A stretch of DNA of 64,000 bases from the NCBI RefSeq assembly GCF_003097135.1, contig NZ_QEQL01000002.1:558001-622000 (forward strand), in the 5' to 3' direction. The position numbers and the translations under genes are program-made. The DNA is from Pseudomonas sp. URIL14HWK12:I12. GTDB taxonomy: Bacteria; Pseudomonadota; Gammaproteobacteria; Pseudomonadales; Pseudomonadaceae. This document shows positions 18,890 to 27,768 of the stretch, piece by piece; the stretch's first letter is position 1; each line of letters starts with the position of its first letter. The notes below the pieces were generated by a model. That model saw nothing but the letters and a program-made list of their open reading frames with translations, searched no databases and had not been told where the DNA came from.

Positions 18890-19372
18890 TCAGCGGGGCG
18901 GGTTGAGCATCAACCATGCCCCGACATCGAACGAGGGGCATGCCTTGAGCCATTCGTTGGGGGTGACGTGGTTGTCGCCGTTGCGGTCCGGCGAAAGGTC
19001 TCGGTGGCCGACGATGCGTGTGGCGGGGTAACGGCTGCGCAGCTCACCCAGCAGCCCGTGCAAGGTTTCGAACTGGGCCGCAGTGAAGTTATTTTCCGGC
19101 TTGCCCAGCATATCGACACCCCCCACCAGGCAGATACCTATCGACTCGGCATTGTGCCCGGCAACGTGCGCGCCGACGCAGGCCTCATCGCGTCCCGTTT
19201 CCAGGGTGCCGTTTCGGCGTATGACGTAGTGATAGCCGATGGTGGCCCAGCCCCTTTGCTGGTGCCACTGGGTGATCTGCAGGGCGCCGATGTCCTGGTC
19301 GCGCCGCGTGGCGGAACAGTGCACGACCAGCAGGCTGGTGCGTTTGCGTTTGGTGAGTGTGTTGTTGGTCAT
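18890..19372 (-). CDS. T7-lysozyme-like N-acetylmuramoyl-L-alanine amidase
   Basis: Single-domain amidase of 160 residues (Amidase_2 family), close in layout to phage T7 lysozyme: VVHCSATRRDQDIG near the start, GYHYVIRRNGTLETGRDE, GAHVAGHNAESIGICLVGG and KACPSFD at the end. Zinc ligands are expected at the His of VVHCSA, the His of GHRDL and the Cys of KACPSFD, all present. It cleaves the bond between MurNAc and L-Ala in peptidoglycan. There is no signal peptide, so it would need a holin or lysis to reach the wall. AAGGAG lies upstream of the ATG at 19372. It is transcribed away from dnaX. No other phage gene is nearby, so it is either a domesticated phage gene or a resident recycling enzyme. 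Confidence 0.9.
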   Translation of the reverse strand: MTNNTLTKRKRTSLLVVHCSATRRDQDIGALQITQWHQQRGWATIGYHYVIRRNGTLETGRDEACVGAHVAGHNAESIGICLVGGVDMLGKPENNFTAAQFETLHGLLGELRSRYPATRIVGHRDLSPDRNGDNHVTPNEWLKACPSFDVGAWLMLNPPR

Positions 19373-19516
19373 GGCCGGCTCCTTGCCGTTGTTTGAGTGA
19401 GCGCATCACAAGGCATCGGCCCGTCTCTGGGCAGGGGGAACTACTGCCGGCGTGGGTGCTTTTACCCCCTCGCTGCGCTAGGATGTGCGGTCTTTGTTTC
19501 CGGTGTGGCAGGTTCG

Positions 19517-21559
19517 ATGAGTTATCAGGTTCTCGCACGCAAATGGCGCCCGCGCTCCTTCCGTGAGATGGTCGGCCAGGCGCATGTGCTCAAGGCACTG
19601 GTCAACGCGCTGGACAACCAGCGCTTGCACCACGCCTACCTGTTCACGGGCACCCGCGGCGTAGGCAAGACCACCATCGCGCGCATCATCGCCAAATGCC
19701 TGAACTGCGAAACAGGTATCACTTCGACGCCCTGCGGCCAGTGTTCGGTATGCCGCGAAATCGATGAAGGCCGTTTCGTCGACCTGATCGAGATCGACGC
19801 CGCGAGCCGCACAAAGGTCGAGGACACCCGCGAGTTGCTCGACAACGTGCAATACGCCCCCAGCCGCGGGCGCTTCAAGGTGTACCTGATCGACGAAGTG
19901 CACATGCTGTCCACGCACTCCTTCAACGCACTGCTAAAAACCCTTGAAGAGCCGCCGCCCTACGTCAAGTTCATCCTGGCAACCACAGACCCACAGAAAC
20001 TGCCGGCAACGATTCTCTCGCGTTGCCTGCAATTTTCGCTGAAGAACATGCCCCCGGAGCGGGTAGTGGAGCACTTGACGCATGTGCTCACTCAAGAGCA
20101 AGTTCCCTTCGAGGCCGACGCGCTGTGGCTGCTGGGTCGCGCTGCCGAGGGCTCCATGCGCGATGCGATGAGCCTGACCGACCAAGCCATCGCCTTTGGC
20201 GAGGGCAAGGTGTTGGCTGCAGACGTGCGCGCGATGCTCGGAACGCTCGATCACGGCCAGGTATTCGATGTGCTGCAGGCCTTGCTTGAGGGGGATGCGC
20301 GGGCGCTGTTGCAGGCCATCGGCCATTTGGCTGAGCAGGGCCCCGATTGGGCGGGTGTGCTCGCCGAGATGCTCAACGTATTGCACCGCGTCGCCATCGC
20401 CCAGGCCTTGCCCGAGGCAGTGGATAACGGCCACGGCGACCGCGAAAAGGTACTGGCGCTGGCCGCCGCGCTGCCGGCCGAAGACGTGCAGTTCTATTAC
20501 CAGATGGGCTTGGTAGGCCGGCGTGACCTGCCACTGGCGCCAGAGCCGCGCAGCGGTTTCGAGATGGTACTGCTGCGTATGTTGGCCTTCCGCCCGGCCG
20601 GAGCGGCCGATGCACCACCTCGGGCGCTAAAGACAGTGGGGGCCAGCCCGGCCACGGCTGAGCCCCCGGTGCTGGTGGCCCCCATGCCCGGGCCCCAGGC
20701 TGCCGAGCGGCCGCCCGAGCCTGTTGCCGAGGCATCCCCTGAACCGGTGCGTGCGCCCAAACCCGAGCGCGCAACTGCGATAGCCGAACATGACCTGCCC
20801 TGGAATGACCCGCCGGCAGCCTCGACCATCGAATTGCCCGGGCCTGGCGAATCACCCTTGCTGGACACTCAAGCCGAGCGGCCGGAGTTGCCGGCCATGC
20901 CCGCCCCAGTGCCTGCCAGTGTGGTGCCGCCCGCGCCAGATTTGCCCGCGGATGACGATGACGACGATGAACAGGGCATTGGCTACGGGCCAGCCGGTAT
21001 GCCTCAAGATGACGTGCCGCCGCCCGACGACGATTACTATGACGGCGCCTTCGACGCCGAGCCCGCCAGCTATGCCTACCTGGACGAACTGGCCAGCCAT
21101 GCCGCCGAGGCGCCCACTGTGGCCGAGCCGGCGCTTGAGGCCGTGGCACCTGCCACCGGGCTGGCGCTGCAATGGCTGGAGTTGTTCCCGCAGTTGCCCG
21201 TGTCAGGCCTGACCGGCAGCATCGCTGCCAACTGCAGCCTGGTCGCCATGCACGGCGACCATTGGGAGTTGCACCTGGACCCAGCCCAGGGCGCGTTATT
21301 CAATGCCACCCAGCAGCGCCGCCTGAACGAAGCGCTGAACCAGCACCTGGGGCGGGCGATCACAATCGATATCACGCTGCAACGCCCGGAGCAGGAAACT
21401 CCTGCGCAGGCCGCAGCGCGGCGGCGGCACGAGCGCCAGCACGATGCCGAGCGCTCGATCCAGCAAGACCCACTGATTCAGCAAATGATCCAGAAGTTCG
21501 GTGCCAGCGTGCGCGCCGACACCATTGAACCTGTCGACGCTGCTGCTCCGGCGCAGTGA
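19517..21559 (+). CDS. dnaX: DNA polymerase III subunits tau/gamma
   Basis: Clamp-loader ATPase of 680 residues. The start MSYQVLARKWRPRSF at ATG 19517 is the universal DnaX opening; in-frame upstream codons are non-coding. Walker A is GTRGVGKTT near residue 47, the four-Cys zinc site follows (CLNC...PCGQCSVC), Walker B is VYLIDEVHML and the SRC motif is SRCLQF. Residues from about 365 to 560 form a Pro/Ala/Glu-rich linker with an acidic run (DDDDDDE). The C-terminal tau region that binds DnaB and the polymerase follows. I saw no A-AAA-AAG slippery site like the one that makes gamma in E. coli, so only full-length tau may be made. It is followed by ybaB and recR, a standard order. Confidence 0.97.
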   Translation: MSYQVLARKWRPRSFREMVGQAHVLKALVNALDNQRLHHAYLFTGTRGVGKTTIARIIAKCLNCETGITSTPCGQCSVCREIDEGRFVDLIEIDAASRTKVEDTRELLDNVQYAPSRGRFKVYLIDEVHMLSTHSFNALLKTLEEPPPYVKFILATTDPQKLPATILSRCLQFSLKNMPPERVVEHLTHVLTQEQVPFEADALWLLGRAAEGSMRDAMSLTDQAIAFGEGKVLAADVRAMLGTLDHGQVFDVLQALLEGDARALLQAIGHLAEQGPDWAGVLAEMLNVLHRVAIAQALPEAVDNGHGDREKVLALAAALPAEDVQFYYQMGLVGRRDLPLAPEPRSGFEMVLLRMLAFRPAGAADAPPRALKTVGASPATAEPPVLVAPMPGPQAAERPPEPVAEASPEPVRAPKPERATAIAEHDLPWNDPPAASTIELPGPGESPLLDTQAERPELPAMPAPVPASVVPPAPDLPADDDDDDEQGIGYGPAGMPQDDVPPPDDDYYDGAFDAEPASYAYLDELASHAAEAPTVAEPALEAVAPATGLALQWLELFPQLPVSGLTGSIAANCSLVAMHGDHWELHLDPAQGALFNATQQRRLNEALNQHLGRAITIDITLQRPEQETPAQAAARRRHERQHDAERSIQQDPLIQQMIQKFGASVRADTIEPVDAAAPAQ

Positions 21560-21586
21560 TCGGCCCAACGACCCGAGGTGATTACC

Positions 21587-21913
21587 ATGATGAAAGGTGG
21601 CATGGCCGGCCTGATGAAGCAGGCTCAGCAAATGCAGGAAAAAATGGCCAAGATGCAGGAAGAGCTGGCTAACGCCGAGGTGACCGGCCAGTCCGGCGCA
21701 GGCCTGGTGAGTGTGGTGATGACCGGCCGTCATGACGTCAAGCGCGTCAGCCTGGACGACAGCCTGATGCAGGAAGACAAAGACGTGCTCGAAGATCTGA
21801 TCGCCGCAGCGGTCAACGACGCCGTACGCAAGATCGAGCAGAGCAGCCAGGAAAAAATGGGTGGCATGACCGCCGGCATGCAATTGCCCCCGGGCTTCAA
21901 GATGCCTTTCTGA
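21587..21913 (+). CDS. ybaB: YbaB/EbfC family nucleoid-associated protein
   Basis: Protein of 108 residues, the usual length. The ATG at 21587 has GAGGTG six bases upstream. The helical N-terminus [20 protein letters not shown] is characteristic, and the C-terminus is Met/Gly/Pro rich ([12 protein letters not shown]). The family binds DNA as a dimer and is linked to recombination through its constant neighbours dnaX and recR. The gene lies 27 bases after dnaX and is very likely co-transcribed with it. Confidence 0.95.
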   Translation: MMKGGMAGLMKQAQQMQEKMAKMQEELANAEVTGQSGAGLVSVVMTGRHDVKRVSLDDSLMQEDKDVLEDLIAAAVNDAVRKIEQSSQEKMGGMTAGMQLPPGFKMPF

Positions 21914-21936
21914 GACCGTCCTTAGCAGAAAGCTTC

Positions 21937-21978
21937 CTGCTGCAAGCTGGCTGGCGATAGCTTGCAGCTTGCAGTTTT
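21937..21978 (+). terminator. Hairpin with repeated AGCTTGCAG between ybaB and recR
   Basis: CTGCAAGCT (21940-21948) pairs perfectly with AGCTTGCAG (21959-21967). A second, overlapping AGCTTGCAG copy (21966-21974) runs straight into TTTT. This can form alternative stems and may act as a weak terminator or attenuator between ybaB and recR. Confidence 0.5.
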
Positions 21979-21999
21979 CGATTTGAAAAAGGTTCATCG

Positions 22000-22602
22000 A
22001 TGAGCTTCAGCCCACTGATTCGCCAGTTGATCGACGCCTTGCGAGTGCTGCCAGGCGTTGGCCAGAAGTCTGCCCAGCGCATGGCGCTGCAGCTGCTGGA
22101 ACGTGACCGGTCCGGCGGTGCGCGCCTGGCCCAGGCTTTGGCTAGCGCCATGGATGGGGTAGGGCATTGCCAGCGTTGCCGTACGCTCACCGAGCAGGAG
22201 CTGTGCCCGCAGTGCGCCGACCCACGCCGCGACGATACGTTGCTGTGCGTGGTGCAGGGGCCCATGGATGTGTTTGCCGTAGACCAGACCGGCTACCGCG
22301 GGCGTTATTTCGTGCTCAAAGGGCACCTGTCGCCTCTCGACGGCCTGGGCCCTGAGGCCATCGGCATCCCGCAACTGATGGCGCGGGTCGAGGAGCAGGG
22401 CACCTTCGAAGAGGTGATCCTGGCCACCAACCCCACTGTCGAGGGCGAGGCTACTGCCCACTACATCGCCCAGATGTTGATGCAGAAGGGCCTGACCGTT
22501 TCGCGCATTGCTCACGGCGTACCGCTGGGGGGTGAGCTCGAGCTGGTCGATGGCGGCACGCTGGCGCATTCGTTCGCCGGCCGCAAACCCATGGCGCTCT
22601 AG
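22000..22602 (+). CDS. recR: Recombination mediator protein RecR
   Basis: Protein of 200 residues, normal length. It has the N-terminal helix-hairpin-helix ([15 protein letters not shown]), the four-Cys zinc finger (CQRC...CPQC, about residues 57-72) and the Toprim domain ([15 protein letters not shown] onward). RecR works with RecF and RecO to load RecA on gapped DNA. AAAAAGG precedes the ATG at 22000. It is the third gene of the dnaX-ybaB-recR group. Confidence 0.96.
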   Translation: MSFSPLIRQLIDALRVLPGVGQKSAQRMALQLLERDRSGGARLAQALASAMDGVGHCQRCRTLTEQELCPQCADPRRDDTLLCVVQGPMDVFAVDQTGYRGRYFVLKGHLSPLDGLGPEAIGIPQLMARVEEQGTFEEVILATNPTVEGEATAHYIAQMLMQKGLTVSRIAHGVPLGGELELVDGGTLAHSFAGRKPMAL

Positions 22603-22752
22603 TGCCCCCATCCCCCTGGCCAACCGCCAGCCAGCCGATTTTTCGCGCCCTGCAGGGCGTCTGAGCCTCCCTGAAGCCGCACAATGCACGCAGCGCTGCT
22701 TGCCATGGGCTGCCAGCGGGCGAAGGGGATAGGTCGCTGGCGGGCTTTGTGG

Positions 22753-22758
22753 TAAGAT
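22753..22758 (+). promoter_or_regulatory. Possible -10 element of the gyrA promoter
   Basis: TAAGAT lies in the 252-base gap between recR and gyrA, about 100 bases before the gyrA start. No convincing -35 box stands 16-18 bases upstream, so this is a tentative placement. Nothing else is recognised in the gap. Confidence 0.3.
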
Positions 22759-22854
22759 CCGCCGATTTACAGTAGGGCCAATTGCGTGGCCTTGCGCGCG
22801 ATCTTGATCCGAAACTGCGTCGTGGTTTCACCGAAAAAAGGAATCAGGCTTCTC

Positions 22855-25503
22855 ATGGGCGAACTGGCCAAAGAAATCCTGCCGGTCAATATCGAAGACG
22901 AGCTGCGGCAGTCCTATCTTGACTATGCGATGAGCGTGATCGTCGGGCGTGCACTGCCCGATGCGCGCGATGGCTTGAAGCCGGTACACCGTCGCGTGCT
23001 GTATGCGATGAGTGAGCTGGGCAACGACTGGAACAAGCCCTACAAGAAATCGGCCCGCGTGGTCGGTGACGTCATCGGTAAATATCACCCTCACGGTGAT
23101 ACTGCGGTATACGACACCATCGTGCGCATGGCCCAGCCGTTCTCGCTGCGCTACCTGTTGGTTGACGGCCAGGGTAACTTTGGTTCGGTCGACGGCGACA
23201 ACGCCGCCGCCATGCGTTACACCGAAGTGCGCATGACCAAGCTGGCCCACGAGCTGCTCGCCGACCTGCACAAGGAAACGGTCGACTGGGTGCCCAACTA
23301 TGACGGCACCGAGCAGATCCCTGCCGTGCTGCCGACCAAGGTCCCGAACCTGCTGGTCAACGGCTCCAGTGGTATCGCCGTGGGCATGGCTACCAACATT
23401 CCGCCGCATAACCTGGGCGAGGTCATCGACGGCTGCCTGGCGCTGATCGACAACCCAGAGGTGTCGATCGATGAGTTGATGCAGCACATCCCCGGCCCCG
23501 ACTTCCCTACCGCCGGCCTGATCAACGGCCGCCAGGGCATCATCGAGGCTTACCGCACAGGCCGCGGCCGGATCTACATGCGCGCACGCTCCACGGTCGA
23601 AGACATCGACAAGGGCGGCCGCCAGCAACTGGTCATTACCGAGCTGCCGTACCAGCTCAACAAGGCCCGGCTGATCGAGAAGATCGCCGAGCTGGTCAAA
23701 GAGAAGAAGATCGAAGGCATCACCGAACTGCGCGACGAGTCCGACAAGGACGGCATGCGCGTGGTCATCGAGCTGCGCCGTGGTGAAGTGCCGGAGGTCG
23801 TGCTCAATAACCTCTATGCGCAAACCCAGCTGCAGAGCGTATTCGGCATCAATATCGTCGCACTGATCGACGGCCGCCCGCGCTTGCTGAACCTCAAGGA
23901 CCTGCTCGAAGCTTTCGTGCGCCACCGCCGCGAAGTGGTTACCCGCCGTACCGTGTTCGAGCTGCGCAAGGCGCGCGAGCGTGGGCACATCCTTGAAGGC
24001 CAGGCCGTCGCACTGTCGAACATCGACCCGGTCATTGCCTTGATCAAGGCATCGCCCACGCCGTCCGAGGCCAAGGAGGCCCTGATCAGCACGCCGTGGG
24101 AATCCAGCGCCGTGGAAGTGATGGTCGAACGCGCCGGTGCCGACTCGTGCCGCCCCGAAAACCTCGACCCGCAATACGGCCTGCGTGACGGCAAGTATTA
24201 CCTGTCACCAGAACAGGCCCAGGCGATCCTCGACCTGCGCCTGCACCGGCTGACGGGCCTTGAGCACGAGAAGCTGCTGGCCGAGTATCAGGAGATCCTC
24301 AATCAGATCGGCGAGCTGATCCGCATCCTCAGCAGCGAACAGCGGCTGATGGAAGTGATCCGCGAAGAGCTCGAAGCCATTCGCTCCGAGTACGGTGACG
24401 TACGGCGAACCGAAATCATCGACGCGCGCCTCGACCTGACCCTGGGCGACATGATCCCCGAGGAAGACCGGGTAGTTACCATTTCCCATGGCGGCTATGC
24501 CAAGACCCAACCCCTGGCGACCTACCAGGCCCAGCGCCGCGGAGGCAAGGGCAAGTCGGCCACCGGCGTCAAGGACGAGGACTACATCTCTCACCTGCTG
24601 GTCGCCAACAGCCACACCACGTTGCTGCTGTTCTCCAGCAAGGGCAAGGTGTACTGGCTCAAGACTTACGAGATCCCCGAGGCGTCGCGCGCTGCACGCG
24701 GCCGGCCGCTGGTGAACCTTCTGCCGCTGACCGAGGGCGAGTACATCACCACCATGCTGCCGGTGAACGACTACACCGAAGGCCATTTCATCTTCATGGC
24801 CACCGCAGGCGGTACCGTGAAGAAGACCCCGCTCGAGCAGTTCAGCCGGCAGCGCAGCGTCGGCCTGATCGCACTGGAACTCGACGAAGGCGATGTGCTG
24901 ATCAGCGCGTCCATCACCGATGGCTCGCGTGAAGTGATGCTGTTCTCCGACGGCGGCAAGGTCACCCGCTTCAACGAAACTGACGTTCGCCCGATGGGCC
25001 GTACGGCGCGCGGTGTGCGGGGCATGCGCCTGGCCGAAGGGCAGAAGTTGATCTCCATGATCATCCCCGAAGAGGGCAGCCAGATCCTCACCGCCTCCGA
25101 GCGCGGCTACGGCAAGCGCACCGCCATCACCGAGTTCCCGCAGTACAACCGCGGCGGCCAGGGTGTGATCGCCATGGTCAGCAATGACCGTAACGGCCGG
25201 TTGGTGGGCGCCGTGCAGGTGCTTGAAGGTGAGGAGATCATGCTGATTTCCGACCAGGGCACGTTGGTGCGTACCCGCGTAGGCGAAGTCTCCAGCCTGG
25301 GCCGCAATACTCAGGGTGTCACCCTGATCAAGCTGGCCAGCGACGAGAAGCTGGTGGGCCTGGAGCGTGTGCAGGAGCCTTCCGAGGAAGAGCTTGCGGC
25401 TATCGAAGGGCAGGCGCTGGAGGGTGATGACGGCTTCATCGCCGAGGCGGACGTCGCCGGCGAGGAGCCGGGCCTGGGCACCGATGGCGAGCAACCGGAG
25501 TAA
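22855..25503 (+). CDS. gyrA: DNA gyrase subunit A
   Basis: Type II topoisomerase breakage-reunion subunit, 882 residues. The start [17 protein letters not shown] at ATG 22855 is the standard one; the 23 codons of open frame before it lack a good ribosome site, while AAAAAAGGA lies upstream of the ATG. The catalytic Tyr is Y122 (AMRYTEV). The quinolone region reads [10 protein letters not shown] with Thr83 and Asp87, the usual susceptible residues in Pseudomonas. The GyrA box (QRRGGKG) and the six-bladed wrapping domain follow, ending in an acidic tail ([13 protein letters not shown]). It forms an A2B2 enzyme with GyrB that introduces negative supercoils. Confidence 0.98.
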   Translation: MGELAKEILPVNIEDELRQSYLDYAMSVIVGRALPDARDGLKPVHRRVLYAMSELGNDWNKPYKKSARVVGDVIGKYHPHGDTAVYDTIVRMAQPFSLRYLLVDGQGNFGSVDGDNAAAMRYTEVRMTKLAHELLADLHKETVDWVPNYDGTEQIPAVLPTKVPNLLVNGSSGIAVGMATNIPPHNLGEVIDGCLALIDNPEVSIDELMQHIPGPDFPTAGLINGRQGIIEAYRTGRGRIYMRARSTVEDIDKGGRQQLVITELPYQLNKARLIEKIAELVKEKKIEGITELRDESDKDGMRVVIELRRGEVPEVVLNNLYAQTQLQSVFGINIVALIDGRPRLLNLKDLLEAFVRHRREVVTRRTVFELRKARERGHILEGQAVALSNIDPVIALIKASPTPSEAKEALISTPWESSAVEVMVERAGADSCRPENLDPQYGLRDGKYYLSPEQAQAILDLRLHRLTGLEHEKLLAEYQEILNQIGELIRILSSEQRLMEVIREELEAIRSEYGDVRRTEIIDARLDLTLGDMIPEEDRVVTISHGGYAKTQPLATYQAQRRGGKGKSATGVKDEDYISHLLVANSHTTLLLFSSKGKVYWLKTYEIPEASRAARGRPLVNLLPLTEGEYITTMLPVNDYTEGHFIFMATAGGTVKKTPLEQFSRQRSVGLIALELDEGDVLISASITDGSREVMLFSDGGKVTRFNETDVRPMGRTARGVRGMRLAEGQKLISMIIPEEGSQILTASERGYGKRTAITEFPQYNRGGQGVIAMVSNDRNGRLVGAVQVLEGEEIMLISDQGTLVRTRVGEVSSLGRNTQGVTLIKLASDEKLVGLERVQEPSEEELAAIEGQALEGDDGFIAEADVAGEEPGLGTDGEQPE

Positions 25504-25510
25504 ATCATCG

Positions 25511-25542
25511 GCTGGCAGCCTCGCTGACCCGAGGCTGCCAGC
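25511..25542 (+). terminator. 13-base perfect hairpin after gyrA
   Basis: GCTGGCAGCCTCG pairs perfectly with CGAGGCTGCCAGC around a 6-base loop, 8 bases after the gyrA stop. No run of T follows (ATTTGG), so it may stabilise the gyrA mRNA or attenuate read-through into serC rather than terminate fully. Confidence 0.6.
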
Positions 25543-25584
25543 ATTTGGCATGTGTATTCGCGTTTTTTCAGAGCGAGAGTGGAT

Positions 25585-26667
25585 GTGAGCAACCGAGCCT
25601 TCAACTTCTGCGCAGGCCCTGCCGCGCTTCCCGAAGCCGTACTTCAGCGCGCCCAGGCAGAGATGCTCGACTGGCGCGGCATGGGCCTTTCCGTGATGGA
25701 AATGAGCCACCGCAGCGACGAATACGTGGCCATCGCCGAAAAGGCCGAGCAGGACCTGCGTGACTTGCTATCGGTGCCCTCCGGTTACAAAGTGCTGTTC
25801 CTGCAGGGTGGGGCGAGCCAGCAGTTTGCCCAGATCCCTTTGAACCTGCTGCCGGCCGGCGCAACCGCCGACTACATCGAAACCGGCATCTGGTCGAAAA
25901 AAGCCATCGAAGAGGCGCGCCGCTATGGCAGCGTCAACCTGGCGGCCAGCGGCAAGGCGAGTGAGTTCACCGCCATTCCCAAGCAGGCCGAGTGGCACCT
26001 CACCCCAGGTGCGGCTTATGTGCACTACGCCAGCAACGAAACCATTGGCGGCCTTGAATTCCAGTGGGTGCCTGAAACCGATGCACCGCTGGTAGTAGAC
26101 ATGTCTTCGGACATCCTTTCCCGCCCCCTGGATGTGTCGAAGTTCGGCATGATCTACGCGGGCGCGCAAAAGAATATCGGGCCCAGCGGGCTGGTGGTGG
26201 TGATCATCCGCGAAGACCTGCTGGGCAAGGCGCACCCGCTGTGCCCCACCATGCTCAACTATGCCGTCGCTGCCGAAAACGGCTCGATGTACAACACCCC
26301 TGCCAGCTATTCCTGGTACCTCTCGGGCCTGGTCTTCGAATGGCTCAAGGAGCAGGGTGGGGTGCTGGAGATGGAGCGACGTAACCGGGCCAAGAAAGAT
26401 CGCCTCTACGGCTTCATCGATGCCAGCAGCTTCTATACCAACCCCATTGATGTCGCCGACCGGTCGTGGATGAACGTGCCGTTCCGCCTGGCTGACGAAC
26501 GCCTCGACAAGGCCTTCCTGGCCGGTGCCGAAGCGCGCCGGCTGCTCAACCTGAAGGGCCACCGCAGCGTAGGCGGCATGCGCGCCTCGATCTACAACGC
26601 CCTGGGCATGGAGGCCATCGAAGCACTGGTCGCCTACATGGCCGAATTCGAGAAGGAGCATGGCTGA
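25585..26667 (+). CDS. serC: Phosphoserine aminotransferase
   Basis: PLP enzyme of 360 residues. It converts 3-phosphohydroxypyruvate and glutamate to phosphoserine and also serves pyridoxine synthesis. I chose the GTG at 25585 because it gives the family start (SNRAFNFCAGPAALPEAVL) and GAGAG lies upstream; 11 extra codons upstream in the frame are not conserved. The PLP-Lys is in YAGAQKNIGPSGL. The stop overlaps the pheA start by one base (TGATG). serC-pheA-tyrA/aroA-cmk is a classic proteobacterial set. Confidence 0.96.
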   Translation: MSNRAFNFCAGPAALPEAVLQRAQAEMLDWRGMGLSVMEMSHRSDEYVAIAEKAEQDLRDLLSVPSGYKVLFLQGGASQQFAQIPLNLLPAGATADYIETGIWSKKAIEEARRYGSVNLAASGKASEFTAIPKQAEWHLTPGAAYVHYASNETIGGLEFQWVPETDAPLVVDMSSDILSRPLDVSKFGMIYAGAQKNIGPSGLVVVIIREDLLGKAHPLCPTMLNYAVAAENGSMYNTPASYSWYLSGLVFEWLKEQGGVLEMERRNRAKKDRLYGFIDASSFYTNPIDVADRSWMNVPFRLADERLDKAFLAGAEARRLLNLKGHRSVGGMRASIYNALGMEAIEALVAYMAEFEKEHG

Positions 26668-27761
26668 TGGTTGAACAGGAGCTTCAGGCACTGAGGCTGC
26701 GAATCGACAGCCTGGACGAGAAGATCATCGAGCTGATCAGCGACCGCGCAAGGTGTGCTGAAGAGGTAGCCCGTGTAAAGACGGCCTCGCTCGCTGAAGG
26801 CGAGCAGCCGGTGTTCTATCGCCCCGAGCGCGAGGCTCAAGTGCTCAAGCGCGTGATGGAGCGCAACCGTGGCCCCCTGCCCGATGAAGAAATGGCGCGG
26901 CTGTTTCGCGAAATCATGTCGTCGTGCCTGGCCTTGGAAAACCCGCTGAAAGTTGCCTACCTGGGCCCTGAGGGGACCTTCACCCAGGCCGCTACCATGA
27001 AGCACTTCGGCCATGCAGTGATCAGCAAGCCAATGGCTGCCATCGACGAGGTGGTGCGCGAGGTGGTGGCCGGCGCGGTGAATTTTGGGGTGGTGCCGGT
27101 GGAGAACTCCACCGAAGGGGCCGTCAACCACACCCTCGACAGCTTCCTGGAGCATGACATTGTCATCTGCGGCGAGGTGGAGTTGCGCATTCACCATCAC
27201 CTGTTGGTGGGCGAGAACACCAAGACCGACGCCATCACCCGCATCTATTCCCATGCCCAGAGCCTGGCCCAATGCCGCAAATGGCTGGATGCGCATTACC
27301 CCAATGTCGAGCGCGTCGCTGTGTCGAGCAACGCAGAGGCCGCACGGCGGGTCAAGGGTGAATGGAACAGTGCTGCGATCGCCGGCGACATGGCTGCCAG
27401 CCTTTACGGCCTTCAGCGCCTGGCCGAGAAGATCGAGGACCGCCCAGACAACTCCACCCGCTTCCTTATCATCGGCAGCCAGGCGGTGCCGCCAACCGGG
27501 GATGACAAGACTTCCATCATCGTATCGATGCGTAACAAGCCAGGCGCACTGCACGACCTGCTGATGCCCTTCCACCGCAATGGCGTGGACCTGACCCGCA
27601 TCGAGACCCGCCCCTCCCGCAGCGGCAAATGGACCTACGTGTTCTTCATCGATTTCGTCGGCCACCTGCACGACCCGCTGATCAAAGGGGTGCTTGAGGA
27701 AATCAGCGACGATGCGGTCGCGGTGAAAGTCTTGGGGTCTTATCCCAAGGCTGTGCTCTGA
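26667..27761 (+). CDS. pheA: Bifunctional chorismate mutase/prephenate dehydratase (P-protein)
   Basis: Protein of 364 residues in three parts. The AroQ chorismate mutase spans residues 1-90 (LRLRIDSLDEKIIELISDRA). Prephenate dehydratase spans about 93-270 (AYLGPEGTFTQAA, then PVENSTEGAVNHTLD). The C-terminal ACT domain (about 275-364, KPGALHDLLMPFHRNGVDL and IETRPSR) binds phenylalanine for feedback inhibition. It makes phenylpyruvate from chorismate. The ATG overlaps the serC stop, so the two are translationally coupled. Confidence 0.97.
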   Translation: MVEQELQALRLRIDSLDEKIIELISDRARCAEEVARVKTASLAEGEQPVFYRPEREAQVLKRVMERNRGPLPDEEMARLFREIMSSCLALENPLKVAYLGPEGTFTQAATMKHFGHAVISKPMAAIDEVVREVVAGAVNFGVVPVENSTEGAVNHTLDSFLEHDIVICGEVELRIHHHLLVGENTKTDAITRIYSHAQSLAQCRKWLDAHYPNVERVAVSSNAEAARRVKGEWNSAAIAGDMAASLYGLQRLAEKIEDRPDNSTRFLIIGSQAVPPTGDDKTSIIVSMRNKPGALHDLLMPFHRNGVDLTRIETRPSRSGKWTYVFFIDFVGHLHDPLIKGVLEEISDDAVAVKVLGSYPKAVL

Positions 27762-27768
27762 CGTCGCT

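Noticed and set aside
19397..19516. Upstream extension of dnaX from a TTG, and a possible 4.5S RNA before dnaX
   Set aside because: The universal DnaX start is at 19517, and the conserved GGAAGGAAGCAGCC-type loop of 4.5S RNA is not present.
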